Assembly: GCA_030826915.1 (NCBI GenBank)
Contig: JAUUDE010000060.1
Location: 1 to 44,015 of the forward strand
Length of the DNA: 44,015 nucleotides
Origin: Thiomicrospira sp.
GTDB taxonomy: Bacteria; Pseudomonadota; Gammaproteobacteria; Thiomicrospirales; Thiomicrospiraceae
Direction of reading: 5' to 3'
Below, piece after piece: positions 17,657 through 25,382 of this stretch. Under the pieces are notes generated by a model that worked only from the letters and a program-made list of their open reading frames with translations, was not told where the DNA came from and ran no database searches. Position 1 is the stretch's first letter. Each line of letters opens with the position of its first letter. Both the position numbers and the translations under genes were made by a program.

Positions 17657-18733
17657 CTAAGAATTGTAGCTGTGAATGGTACTTTGTATCTCTTCTTCCA
17701 GCTTTGTAGGGTGAATTGTTTCAACGGTTTTATTGTGGGTAAATAAACATTCCAATCGACTATCTTGACGCCATGCAATCTCTTCAAAACTTAGAATTCC
17801 GTCACTCCAATTGATTAATTGCCACTCATTACCGGTTTTCATAATGCCTTTTGCTCTAAGTAAATGTGGGGCAAGCTTTTCAAATAATGCCTTTAACTTA
17901 ACACGGTTGAACTGTATTTCATTTGACCATATCCACCCCATGCTTAAAAGCGGCTTTATATCCGCACTATTATCTAAGCTGATATAGCATTGACGTGTCT
18001 TAGGTATCGCTGATTCATAGGGCGTTTGTTGACTGGCTATTTGTTTGTTGTGTGTTAAATCTTCATTTTCGGCTTGATGAGTGTTTTGAATTGAAAGAAT
18101 GTTGATACCTCTCTCAACTCTCTTTTCTAACAAGTTGTCTAGTGGTATTTCACCAAATTGGGTAGCGATAATATCAGGTTTTTCTGGGTAACAATGTTTG
18201 AGTATATTTAATGCTTGAGTTATTTCAAAATCGTTACTTAAATCGGTTTTGTTTAGAATAATCGTATCGGCCAATGTGACTAAATCTCGCATAACTTTGG
18301 ATTTTTGCCAACGCTGTGGAGTGAGTTGTTGAGGTGTGATGATACAACTGATTTTTTGCAAAGAAAGCGCACGAAGAAAGGGGCTTTTTTGTAAAGCATC
18401 TATGATTTTAGCAGGGTGCCCTAGGCCTGTTGGTTCAATCCAAATTCGGTCGATTTTAGTTGTGGTTTGACGAAATAGTTTATTTAGAGTGTTGACTAAG
18501 CCAAGTTGAGCGGTGCAGCAGATACAACCACCTGAAACGGCATGAATATCGATGGTATTGGATGTTGTGTTGGAAACGAGTTGACTGGCGTCAATGTCAA
18601 TTTCACCAAATTCATTAATTAAAATAACCCAGTTTTCATTAACCGGTTTTTGTTGAATTAGGTGTTTTAAGCAGGTGGTTTTTCCACTGCCAAGCAGGCC
18701 TGTTATAAGGTGTACTGGGAGTGTGGAATTCAT
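17657..18733 (-). CDS. COG0523 (CobW/ZNG-type) metal-chaperone GTPase
   Basis: A 358-residue G3E GTPase. The Walker A motif GLLGSGKT is at residues 12-19, the metal-binding CxCC (GGCICC, Cys70, Cys72, Cys73) follows, and then WIEPTGLGHP and the G4 motif NKTD. The C-terminal domain (from about 260) is the usual CobW C-terminal half. I chose the ATG at 18731-18733 because AGGA lies 6 bases upstream; a TTG two codons earlier is less likely. Proximity to folE2 suggests a zinc-handling subgroup rather than cobalamin synthesis; this is inference. An inverted-repeat element ends 8 bases upstream of the start, so the promoter lies in or beyond that element. Confidence 0.9.
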   Translation of the reverse strand: MNSTLPVHLITGLLGSGKTTCLKHLIQQKPVNENWVILINEFGEIDIDASQLVSNTTSNTIDIHAVSGGCICCTAQLGLVNTLNKLFRQTTTKIDRIWIEPTGLGHPAKIIDALQKSPFLRALSLQKISCIITPQQLTPQRWQKSKVMRDLVTLADTIILNKTDLSNDFEITQALNILKHCYPEKPDIIATQFGEIPLDNLLEKRVERGINILSIQNTHQAENEDLTHNKQIASQQTPYESAIPKTRQCYISLDNSADIKPLLSMGWIWSNEIQFNRVKLKALFEKLAPHLLRAKGIMKTGNEWQLINWSDGILSFEEIAWRQDSRLECLFTHNKTVETIHPTKLEEEIQSTIHSYNS

Positions 18734-18741
18734 CTTCAATC

Positions 18742-19011
18742 CTAGGGAAGTGCTGATTAAATAATTTGAGATTCTGCGGGAGCTTTAAGATGGCAGATTC
18801 TAGGCGGGCTTTGCAGGCAATGGTTTGCCCTTGTCAAGAAGCCCAACAACGAAGATGCCCCCTTAAAGTCCCGCCCGAAGGGGACTAAGCCAAATTCCCA
18901 GCCTCTGCGTTGTTTTTTCTTGCCGTATTGACATACGCCTGCGAAAAAACGCCTTGATGCTGAAAATTTGGCTTGTCCAGAAACCAACCTCTTTAATCAG
19001 CCCTTCCCTAG
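18742..19011. mobile_element. MITE-like element, family 2, 270 bases
   Basis: Terminal inverted repeats CTAGGGAAGTGCTGATTAA (18742-18760) and TTAATCAGCCCTTCCCTAG (18993-19011) match at 18 of 19 positions. TA occurs at each edge, as in Tc1/mariner or IS630-type target duplications. The inside has further self-complementary segments (AAGCCAAATT / AATTTGGCTT) and no credible ORF. The first 50 bases are shared with the short element at 35339-35423. Its right edge provides the TAG stop of mqo. Seen: the repeats and the shared ends. Inferred: transposition by a transposase encoded elsewhere. Confidence 0.8.
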
Positions 19012-20354
19012 CGTGGAATATCGGTGCCGCCAAGTAGTTCGTTAACCACACGTTCTTTGTCTAGTTCAATGCCTAAACGTTCAGCAATAATTTGAGCATC
19101 ACGATAAGCATTACCTAAACAAGTGGTTGCGCCTGGTGAGGGGGTCATATTAAAGATTAAGTTCTCTTCTTCAGGAACAATGCTTGCCTCACCTAATTTC
19201 AGTTGCATGGTGGTTTTATCAATGACTTGAGGGCGTAATCCACCAATACCAGATGCATACTCTAAATCCTCTGGCTTCAAGCTAGGAATGATTTTACTGG
19301 CATCTTTGGCAAATAGCTTTTGACGTATTTTAGGAATTTCAAAAGCAAAGTTTCTAAATATATAGTTACGAATCGTGCTGTCTTTCATTAAGTCCCAGAA
19401 CACTCGAATAACCTTAAAGTCTAATTTTAAACTTTTCCAGAAATCCCAGTAAGTGCCACCTGTATAACGTTCTAGTTTTGGTAAAACTAATGCGGTTGGC
19501 CCAAGACGGGTTTTATCCAACTCAATCAAGTCAGGGTCGCCGTGCAAAGCGGCAAAAGGCAGTTTGTCATTTTGCATAGTATAAACCTTGCCGTTCAGCA
19601 TTTTAGGCACATAGTAAAAACTGCCAGCCATAGGCAGAATAGACATATCCATGCCGTGGCCAAGTTGGTTAGCAAGTAATAAACTATGCGCTCCAGCAGA
19701 AACAACCACAAATTTGGCTAGAAAAGTCCCTTGTGGCGTTGTGAGTTCATAGTGATCATCAAATTTAGCGATTTTTTCAACTTCACAGCTTAATGAGACA
19801 TTGATTTCCGTATTAGAATTACGGGCGCTATTAATAAACGATTTTGCCAAATTGCCATAGTTCACCGCTGAATATTCATCAGTACAACCAGAGGCAATAA
19901 TTTTTTCAGGACGTGGCTTACCATCAACTAGAGCTACTGCAGGTTCAACTTCTGCAATACGTTCCGCATCCCAAAGTTCCATATATGGAAAAGCTTCAGA
20001 AAATTCAGTATGTCGTTTTTCTAATCTTTCACACTCGTCATCACCAACGGCTAATATCATCTTTGGGAATTTGTACAGAAAATCATTTTTTTCCACTTGG
20101 TCCGCATAGTGCACAATCATATTGGCTTGTTGCTTAACCAGCTTTGCTTTCTCTAGTGTGTAGTTAGTTTCAATATCACCACAGTGCAATGTCTGACTGT
20201 TTGAGCGGGCATGAGAGTTGAGGGGTGCCAGAGAGCCATATTTTTCTAACATGGCGACTGAACCGACATTTGTGTACTTGGAAAGCATGTAAGTCAGTGC
20301 GCTTCCTGAAATTCCACCGCCAACAATTACCACATCAAATGTACGATTTTTCAT
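19008..20354 (-). CDS. mqo: Malate:quinone oxidoreductase
   Basis: A 448-residue FAD-dependent, membrane-peripheral enzyme that oxidises malate to oxaloacetate and reduces quinone, replacing NAD-malate dehydrogenase in the TCA cycle. The N-terminal dinucleotide fold FDVVIVGGGISGSALTYML is at residues 5-23. NSHARSNSQTLHCGDIETNY follows, and the C-terminal FAD segment is GIGGLRPQVIDK with FNMTPSPGATTCLGNAYRDA. The length suits the shorter Mqo branch. The final codons IPR-stop use the TAG at the edge of the family 2 element. It is transcribed toward the COG0523 gene, but the element between them may act as a terminator. Confidence 0.93.
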   Translation of the reverse strand: MKNRTFDVVIVGGGISGSALTYMLSKYTNVGSVAMLEKYGSLAPLNSHARSNSQTLHCGDIETNYTLEKAKLVKQQANMIVHYADQVEKNDFLYKFPKMILAVGDDECERLEKRHTEFSEAFPYMELWDAERIAEVEPAVALVDGKPRPEKIIASGCTDEYSAVNYGNLAKSFINSARNSNTEINVSLSCEVEKIAKFDDHYELTTPQGTFLAKFVVVSAGAHSLLLANQLGHGMDMSILPMAGSFYYVPKMLNGKVYTMQNDKLPFAALHGDPDLIELDKTRLGPTALVLPKLERYTGGTYWDFWKSLKLDFKVIRVFWDLMKDSTIRNYIFRNFAFEIPKIRQKLFAKDASKIIPSLKPEDLEYASGIGGLRPQVIDKTTMQLKLGEASIVPEEENLIFNMTPSPGATTCLGNAYRDAQIIAERLGIELDKERVVNELLGGTDIPR

Positions 20355-20637
20355 CTATTATTTTTCTCTGTTTTCACGTGTTTAAATTAAATATGTATGC
20401 GAACCCGGTATTATATAAAAAATATTGATGCAACGTCCTGAAAATTAAATATAAACATTTGCTTAAACTTTTACATGCAGTTCTTTGTTTATTAAAGCTT
20501 GGTTTTCTATCTGAAAAAGATTAGATTAATTATATATATTTTTAATTATAAAGTGCGTACATTTTATAAATAATAATATGTAGGTACAATAACGGCAAAT
20601 TAATAGAGATTTATGTTTTATTTGCTCTGGATAGTTT

Positions 20638-20742
20638 ATGTTTAAAGCCTTTACATCCTATTTGGCGTCAGTACCAGTGATACAGTTAGTTATTTTATGT
20701 TCAGCTGGATTGATTATTTTTTTACAGTCGCATGGTCATTAG
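20638..20742 (+). CDS. Tiny single-span membrane ORF (34 aa)
   Basis: An ATG-to-TAG reading frame encoding one hydrophobic helix. It begins MFKAFTSYLASVPVIQL, continues with a Cys-Ser-Ala-Gly-Leu-Ile-Ile-Phe stretch and ends QSHGH. The arrangement Y-L-x-x-x-P-V ... A-G-L-I-I recalls photosystem I subunit IX (PsaJ). That is only a resemblance over about 25 hydrophobic residues. The ribosome site is weak (GGAT 6 bases upstream). It overlaps the next small ORF in another frame. It is plausible as a real small membrane protein, but coding status is unproven. Confidence 0.4.
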   Translation: MFKAFTSYLASVPVIQLVILCSAGLIIFLQSHGH

Positions 20743-20858
20743 CTGAACTTACTCTTACAACCTTTGAGTTTCTCTATATGGTAGTGGTACCTCTCATCTA
20801 TATTGTTATTGTGCCAGTCACTTCTGTTTTAGTTTTTTTAAATTCTAAAAAACGCTAG
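20697..20858 (+). CDS. Small membrane ORF (53 aa) overlapping the preceding one
   Basis: ATG at 20697, TAG at 20856-20858. The frame reads MFSWIDYFFTVAWSLAELTL, then a second hydrophobic run (YMVVVPLIYIVIVPVTSVLVF) and a basic end NSKKR. The predicted topology is one or two membrane spans with a positive C-terminal tail. It begins inside the 34-residue ORF in the -1 frame, the kind of overlap seen in translationally coupled pairs. No ribosome site is visible, so translation would depend on coupling. I do not recognise a family. Confidence 0.4.
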   Translation: MFSWIDYFFTVAWSLAELTLTTFEFLYMVVVPLIYIVIVPVTSVLVFLNSKKR

Positions 20859-20999
20859 TTGAATTACAATTCAGCTAAGCTTTATCTCATTATTCAATTA
20901 CCTTGTCTTGACACAAAAGGGCTACAATATTTGTACATGGCTGAAATCACTTTTTGAAAGTTATTTGGCCAATAAGTTAACCTTTATTGAGAAAGAAAG

Positions 21000-21722
21000 A
21001 TGTCACAAGTTAAAAATGCAGTATTGATTACTGGCGGTGGACAGCGTATTGGGGCTTATTTGGTTCGCCAGTTTATTCAGCAAACAGACTACCCTGTTGT
21101 ATTTACTTATCGAACACCTAGAGCAGAAGTACATGAGTTGGTTTCATTGGGTGCTATAGCAATACAATGTGACTTTACTGCTCAAGAGGCTTTACCAGGC
21201 CTGGTTGAAATCATAAAAGAAAAGGTTGTTAGTATTCGAGCGATTATTCACAATGCTTCATTGTGGTTAAATGACAAACAAGCTCCGCCTTTCTCTGAGG
21301 AATATCGTGCCCTATTTAAAGTGCATGTTGAAGCGCCTATCTTTCTCAATCAAAATTTACATTCATTACTATTGGCATCAAACGATAAATTTAAAGATAT
21401 TATTTCTTTGTCTGATTACAGTGTTAGCCGAGTGACAGATTCACATATTGCTTATTTGTCTAGTAAGTCTGCTTTACAGACAGTCAGTAAGGGATTTGCA
21501 AAGCAATTTGCACCTAATATTAAGGTGAATGATATTGCACCAGCCCTAATTCAGTTTAATCAAAACGATGATGAAGAGTATAAGAAAAAACGTTTAAATC
21601 AATCAGCCATTCCGATTGAACCAGGAGCAGAAGTTATTTGGCAGGCTGTTGATTACTTGATGAACAGCTCTTATACAACGGGGTCTATTTTGCAGTTAGA
21701 TGGTGGTCGTCATCTATTATGA
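21000..21722 (+). CDS. folM: Dihydromonapterin reductase FolM
   Basis: A 240-residue short-chain dehydrogenase that reduces dihydromonapterin (and dihydrofolate weakly) with NADPH. The cofactor loop TGGGQRIG is at residues 11-18, NAS at 85-87, and catalytic Tyr152 and Lys156 lie in HIAYLSSKSAL. It ends with the FolM-specific NDIAPALIQFNQNDDEEY and LQLDGGRHLL. The overall match to E. coli FolM is strong. GAGAAAG precedes the ATG. It is separated from folE2 by about 3.5 kb, so pterin genes cluster loosely here. A CAGGCCTG palindrome lies in its Pro66-Gly-Leu codons. Confidence 0.92.
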   Translation: MSQVKNAVLITGGGQRIGAYLVRQFIQQTDYPVVFTYRTPRAEVHELVSLGAIAIQCDFTAQEALPGLVEIIKEKVVSIRAIIHNASLWLNDKQAPPFSEEYRALFKVHVEAPIFLNQNLHSLLLASNDKFKDIISLSDYSVSRVTDSHIAYLSSKSALQTVSKGFAKQFAPNIKVNDIAPALIQFNQNDDEEYKKKRLNQSAIPIEPGAEVIWQAVDYLMNSSYTTGSILQLDGGRHLL

Positions 21723-21757
21723 GGTCAATAGTGTTTCAGGTTGATTCACATATGATT

Positions 21758-23010
21758 TTAACCAGTATGGCAATATATTTTTACTTGATTACGCCCTAAA
21801 TTTTTAGCTTGATATAGTGCCGTATCCGCAAGCCGTAATAGTTCACCGCTTTCAATCCCTTTGTGGTCTTGTGTACTTGTTATGCCTGCGCTAAATGTCA
21901 CTTTAATGGTGTTTTCTAGGTGTTTTATTGTCATTTCTGAAACATTTTTCTTCAGTTTTTCAATGGAATCATAGGCTGCATCGCTATCACTATTTGGTAG
22001 TAATATTAAAAACTCTTCCCCTCCATACCTAGAAACAATATTGGTTTCGCCTAGATAATATACAAGTGCTTCAGCACATCTTTTAAAACGATATCTCCAC
22101 AATCGTGTCCATAGGTGTCATTTATGTGCTTAAATTTATCTAGATCTAAAATTGCTACCGCGTAATGTTCTTTGCCTTGAAGACTCTTTGTGTGTAATTG
22201 GTTAATTTTCTGTTCAAGTCCACGACGATTTTTTAAACCTGTTAGCGGGTCAGTATTAGAAAGTTTATTGAGCCTTTGATTTGCCTTGCTTAATTTTTTC
22301 GTTTGCTCTTGCACTTCTTTTTCTAAATGTTTTTTGTGATGTTCTCGTTCAAGAAGCGCAGCTTGGACCTCTTTTTTCATTGGTTTGAAAATAAATTGAA
22401 TTTCTAGTGCTAGTGTCAATAAGGTCACAATCCAGAAAAACAACTCCATATATTTTATGGTAGAGGTTCTGGACTCTCCCTCTTTTTGATACTGATTTAC
22501 GATCGTGTTTAAATCAACGAGAAGAGGGTCAAAGTTTTTTGTGATATAAATGTAGTTTGGATTATCAGGTGTCAGTTTTTCTATGGGCGCAGTCAGTAAT
22601 GAATCAATAGACATTATGTACGCGTTGACGCGTTTATTCATTTGTAAATCACCAAAATACATACGGTGTGTTTCAGTTGAATGGTCGGCGGGAATATTAA
22701 GCTCAAGACTTCCTTTAATTAGAGCTAAATGCCCCTTTTTCATTTCATTTACAGTGGCAAGTAATTGACTTTTAATCTTTTGAATATCTTTTTGTAAATT
22801 TGGTGTAACCAATTGCTGGCTAAATAGAGCGGCACGCTGGCTCAGAGCACGCTGCTTACCAGAGGTGTTTACAATAGAGGCGGTTGTTGCATTTTTTTCA
22901 AGTAGAACAACAAAGGTTAAGTAGGTGCTTGTACTTAAAAAAACGATGAAAGTTACGGCGAGTAAGTAGCGATAGGTTATTTTTTGGCTAATGTTGTGGT
23001 TTGAAATCAT
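21758..23010 (-). pseudogene. PilJ-type sensor diguanylate cyclase split by a -1 shift in the GGDEF domain
   Basis: Read through one frame change, this is a 417-residue protein. It has a membrane helix (about 12-36), a periplasmic PilJ/NarX-like helical sensor (NTSGKQRALSQRAALFSQQL), a second helix (about 190-210), a coiled coil and a GGDEF domain. The first frame runs from 23010 to a stop at 22051 and loses homology after GDIVLK. The second frame (to 21758) resumes with RCAEALVYYLGE and RYGGEEFLILLP, so the active site is intact. The junction is TTTTAAAAG: an A may have been lost. T TTA AAA (22081-22087) is also a canonical -1 slippery heptamer, with a small GTGC-TGAA-GCAC hairpin just after it. 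Mutation, sequencing error and programmed frameshifting are all open. The product lacks an RxxD inhibitory site. Confidence 0.85.
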
Positions 23011-23218
23011 ATTTTAAACCTTCACATGATGACATGTTTGTAACTTTATATTGGGTTCATCATAAGATGTTGTCACCACTAAGTATATCTATTTATTTGA
23101 TTTTTTGGTAAGCCAGTTTGGATAAAATTTAAAGAGTGTTTGTTTAACACATTCTGTATTGACAGCTTGCGTAAATTAAACAGGAGATAACTTAGTCAGT
23201 TTATGGAGTTAAAATTCA

Positions 23219-23255
23219 AACAGGCCTGGTAGGTATAATCATCACCAGGCCTGTT
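23219..23255. terminator. Perfect hairpin built from two CAGGCCTG palindromes
   Basis: AACAGGCCTGGT and ACCAGGCCTGTT are exact reverse complements over 12 bases with a 13-base AT-rich loop. Each arm is itself nearly palindromic. It lies between the hemH repeat region and the start side of the split cyclase gene, where no gene ends, so a terminator role is uncertain. Confidence 0.5.
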
Positions 23256-23285
23256 CATTAAGTGGAAGGTATCAAAGAGTTTTAA

Positions 23286-23436
23286 TAAATAGTCGACCCC
23301 GAAGCGGCTACACCAACTTTACCTCAACGGCGTTAGAATTTCTTATGTTATCTAGATAGCACTTCAAAATTTTGCCTTGTTGAGGAAAAACTGGCTTTGC
23401 CATAATTTAAAGTAGTTATTGAGGGACGACTAAATA
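23286..23436. mobile_element. MITE-like hairpin repeat, family 1, copy B
   Basis: A 151-base unit with short terminal inverted repeats (AGTCGACCCC at 23291-23300, GGGACGACT at 23423-23431). Its core, GTTAGAATTTCTTATGTTAT onward, is nearly identical to that of copy A at the window start. Internal arms ACCTCAAC and GTTGAGG pair, so the whole folds into a long imperfect hairpin. It lies just downstream of hemH and may terminate its transcript. No ORF is present. Confidence 0.78.
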
Positions 23437-23448
23437 GGTGTTTTAGCG

Positions 23449-24567
23449 TTAAAACGGGCAGCCCATTGTTTTAGCATTGTTTTTGACTAAATCTCGTTCT
23501 TTTATATCTTCTTCTGCATTAAATCCGTCACGCTCGTACCAGCCTTGGGTATGTTGCAAAATTAAGTCGGCCAGTGCATCGGCATGATCAGGGCGATCAT
23601 TTAAGCATGTAATGTAGCTAAACTTTTCACCACCTGCTTCTTCAAAGTATTCTCGGTTTTCTTCACCAATTTCTTCAATGGTTTCTAAGCAATCGGCTGA
23701 AAAGCCAGGGCAGATGACTTGAATATCCTTAATTCCATCATTAGGCAAGGCTTTCATGGTGGCATCGGTGTAGGGTTTTATCCACTCCTCTTTACCAAAT
23801 AACGATTGGAAAGTAACACGATATTCCTCTTTAGATAACCCCAGTTCCTCAGCAACCAATCGAGAAGTAACGTGACATTCACAGTGATAAGGGTCGCCGT
23901 TATCTAAGTAGCGCTGAGGTACGCCGTGATAAGACATAACAAGAAGTTGCGGTTTGCCATGAATGGCTTGATGTTCTCTAATGCTATTAGCTAACGCTTT
24001 AATATAACCTGGATGGCGGTGGTACTTATTAATGAAGCGCATCTCTGGCAACCAGCGCCAAGTTTGTAGCTCTGCCGTAACCGCATCAAATGTAGAAGCG
24101 GTCGTTGCCGCAGCGTATTGTGGGTAAAGCGGTAAAACCACAATGCGTTGACAACCTTTGTCTTGTAACTCTTTTAAAGCACTGGCAATGGATGGATTGC
24201 CATAACGCATACCTAAAGCAAATTCCACACGTCCAGAAAAATGCGGACGAACACGTTTGGCTACCGCATTGACTTGTCTTTGAGAAATATTAAGAAGCGG
24301 TGCGCCTTCACCTTCACTGTTCCAAACGGTGGCATAAGCTTCAGCAGACTTAGCTGGACGTGTGTTTAAAATAATACCATTCAAGATTAAACGCCATAAC
24401 CAACGAGCTGGTGGTGGCTCTACAACACGAGGATCCATTAAAAATTCTTTTAAATACGGTTTTAATGCCTCTTTGGTTGGTGCATCTGGAGTTCCTAAAT
24501 TTGTCAGTAAAACGCCAGTTGCGCTGTCAGAGCCGTGAGCAAAGTTTTGAATGCCTTGATAATGCAC
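23449..24567 (-). CDS. hemH: Ferrochelatase
   Basis: A 372-residue enzyme inserting Fe2+ into protoporphyrin IX, the last step of heme synthesis, peripheral to the inner membrane. Family motifs are GVLLTNLGTPDAP, MRYGNPSI, VVLPLYPQYAAATTAS, MSYHGVPQRYL (with the conserved metal-site His), LFGKEEWIKPYTD and VICPGFSADCLETIEEI. The length is typical of gammaproteobacterial HemH. It stands as a single gene. The C-terminus GCPF carries one Cys and does not form an obvious 2Fe-2S cluster motif. Confidence 0.97.
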   Translation of the reverse strand: MHYQGIQNFAHGSDSATGVLLTNLGTPDAPTKEALKPYLKEFLMDPRVVEPPPARWLWRLILNGIILNTRPAKSAEAYATVWNSEGEGAPLLNISQRQVNAVAKRVRPHFSGRVEFALGMRYGNPSIASALKELQDKGCQRIVVLPLYPQYAAATTASTFDAVTAELQTWRWLPEMRFINKYHRHPGYIKALANSIREHQAIHGKPQLLVMSYHGVPQRYLDNGDPYHCECHVTSRLVAEELGLSKEEYRVTFQSLFGKEEWIKPYTDATMKALPNDGIKDIQVICPGFSADCLETIEEIGEENREYFEEAGGEKFSYITCLNDRPDHADALADLILQHTQGWYERDGFNAEEDIKERDLVKNNAKTMGCPF

Positions 24568-24728
24568 AAAAATTCCTTTAATGGATATTAACTAATTGGA
24601 TTGATGCTATTTTAGATTAAAGAGAAAAAATTTGGAAAGGATATACAAAGTAGTCAGAAGAATTAGCCTTTAATCTAATAAATTAGAGAAAGTATAGAAG
24701 TTTAGAGCCTGAGTTTATTTGGTTTGTA

Positions 24729-25051
24729 TTACTTATCTAGCTTGCGTAAAGAAGCCGCTTCTTGACGTAGCATTTTTTGGTCTTTTTTCAGCTGCATTTT
24801 GCACACCCTAAAGTTATTTTTCTTAATGCCTGCTTGAATACACATTTGATAATTTTGGATCGCTTGTGCTCTTTTGAAATGACTTTGAATTTCTAGCGGC
24901 ATTAAGTTTTGCGCTTTGGCCAATAAGGTTGTTTGCTCTTCAATGAGTTTTGGGGCTCACCCATTGGCTTGTCTCGTTAGCACTTGCCGTAGATAAAAAT
25001 ATTGAAGAAAGAAGAGTAGCGCTGGCTTTTAAAAGAGCAAATTTTTTTCAT
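24729..25051 (-). pseudogene. Small secreted protein gene with two frameshifts
   Basis: AAAGGA and an ATG at 25049-25051 start a frame that stops after 24 codons. Correcting one extra A in the 7-A run (25042-25048) gives a textbook signal peptide: MKKFALLKASATLLSSIFLS, then TASA and mature NETSQW. That frame also stops, near 24941. Correcting a second +1 at the 24948-24955 homopolymers joins it to an open frame. This frame (LIEEQTTLLAKAQNLMPLEI... to KLDK) extends to 24729 and is rich in K, Q and A with two Cys. The intact product would be a periplasmic protein of about 106 residues, family unknown. Both breaks lie in homopolymers, so sequencing error is a live alternative. Confidence 0.7.
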
Positions 25052-25262
25052 TATTAATTCCTTTGTAAACGACTGTTTCCATTCAGGTTAAAACAGTTAG
25101 AGTTTTAAAGTGATTATTGCAGCGGCGCCAAAGGTGATTTTTTGCTTAAAATTTTTTGTTTAAATTAGGTCGTTTTATGTAAGTAACTCCTGATTTATTT
25201 CTATCTGTTGAGTTAACCTAAAAAATAATAGGCTTTAACTATGATTGAAATGGTGAAAGCCT

Positions 25263-25268
25263 TATAAT
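25263..25268 (+). promoter_or_regulatory. -10 element of the tRNA-Arg promoter
   Basis: A perfect TATAAT 14 bases before the mature tRNA 5' end. No good -35 is visible at 16-18 bases upstream (the best hexamer, TTGAAA, is only 12 bases away). Confidence 0.5.
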
Positions 25269-25282
25269 ACGGGCTCAATTAT

Positions 25283-25359
25283 GCGTTTGTAGCTCAGCTG
25301 GATAGAGCGCTCCCCTCCGGAGGGAGAGGCCGGGGGTTCGAATCCTCTCAAACGCGCCA
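25283..25359 (+). tRNA. tRNA-Arg (anticodon CCG)
   Basis: 77 bases with an encoded CCA. The acceptor arm is GCGTTTG/CAAACGC and the D stem is GCTC/GAGC. The anticodon stem CTCCC/GGGAG encloses loop CTCCGGA, so the anticodon is CCG (reads CGG, Arg). The variable loop is AGGCC. The T arm GGGGG/CCTCT encloses TTCGAAT. The discriminator base is G. All arms pair. Confidence 0.97.
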
Positions 25360-25382
25360 TTTCTTTGTGTTTTCTAGGGCCT

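Noticed and set aside
18757-19051. Small ORFs within the family 2 element
   Set aside because: They follow the inverted repeats, overlap one another and show no protein-like composition.
20908-20928. Promoter TTGACA...TACAAT upstream of folM
   Set aside because: Both hexamers look good but are only 9 bases apart, so they cannot act together as a sigma-70 promoter.
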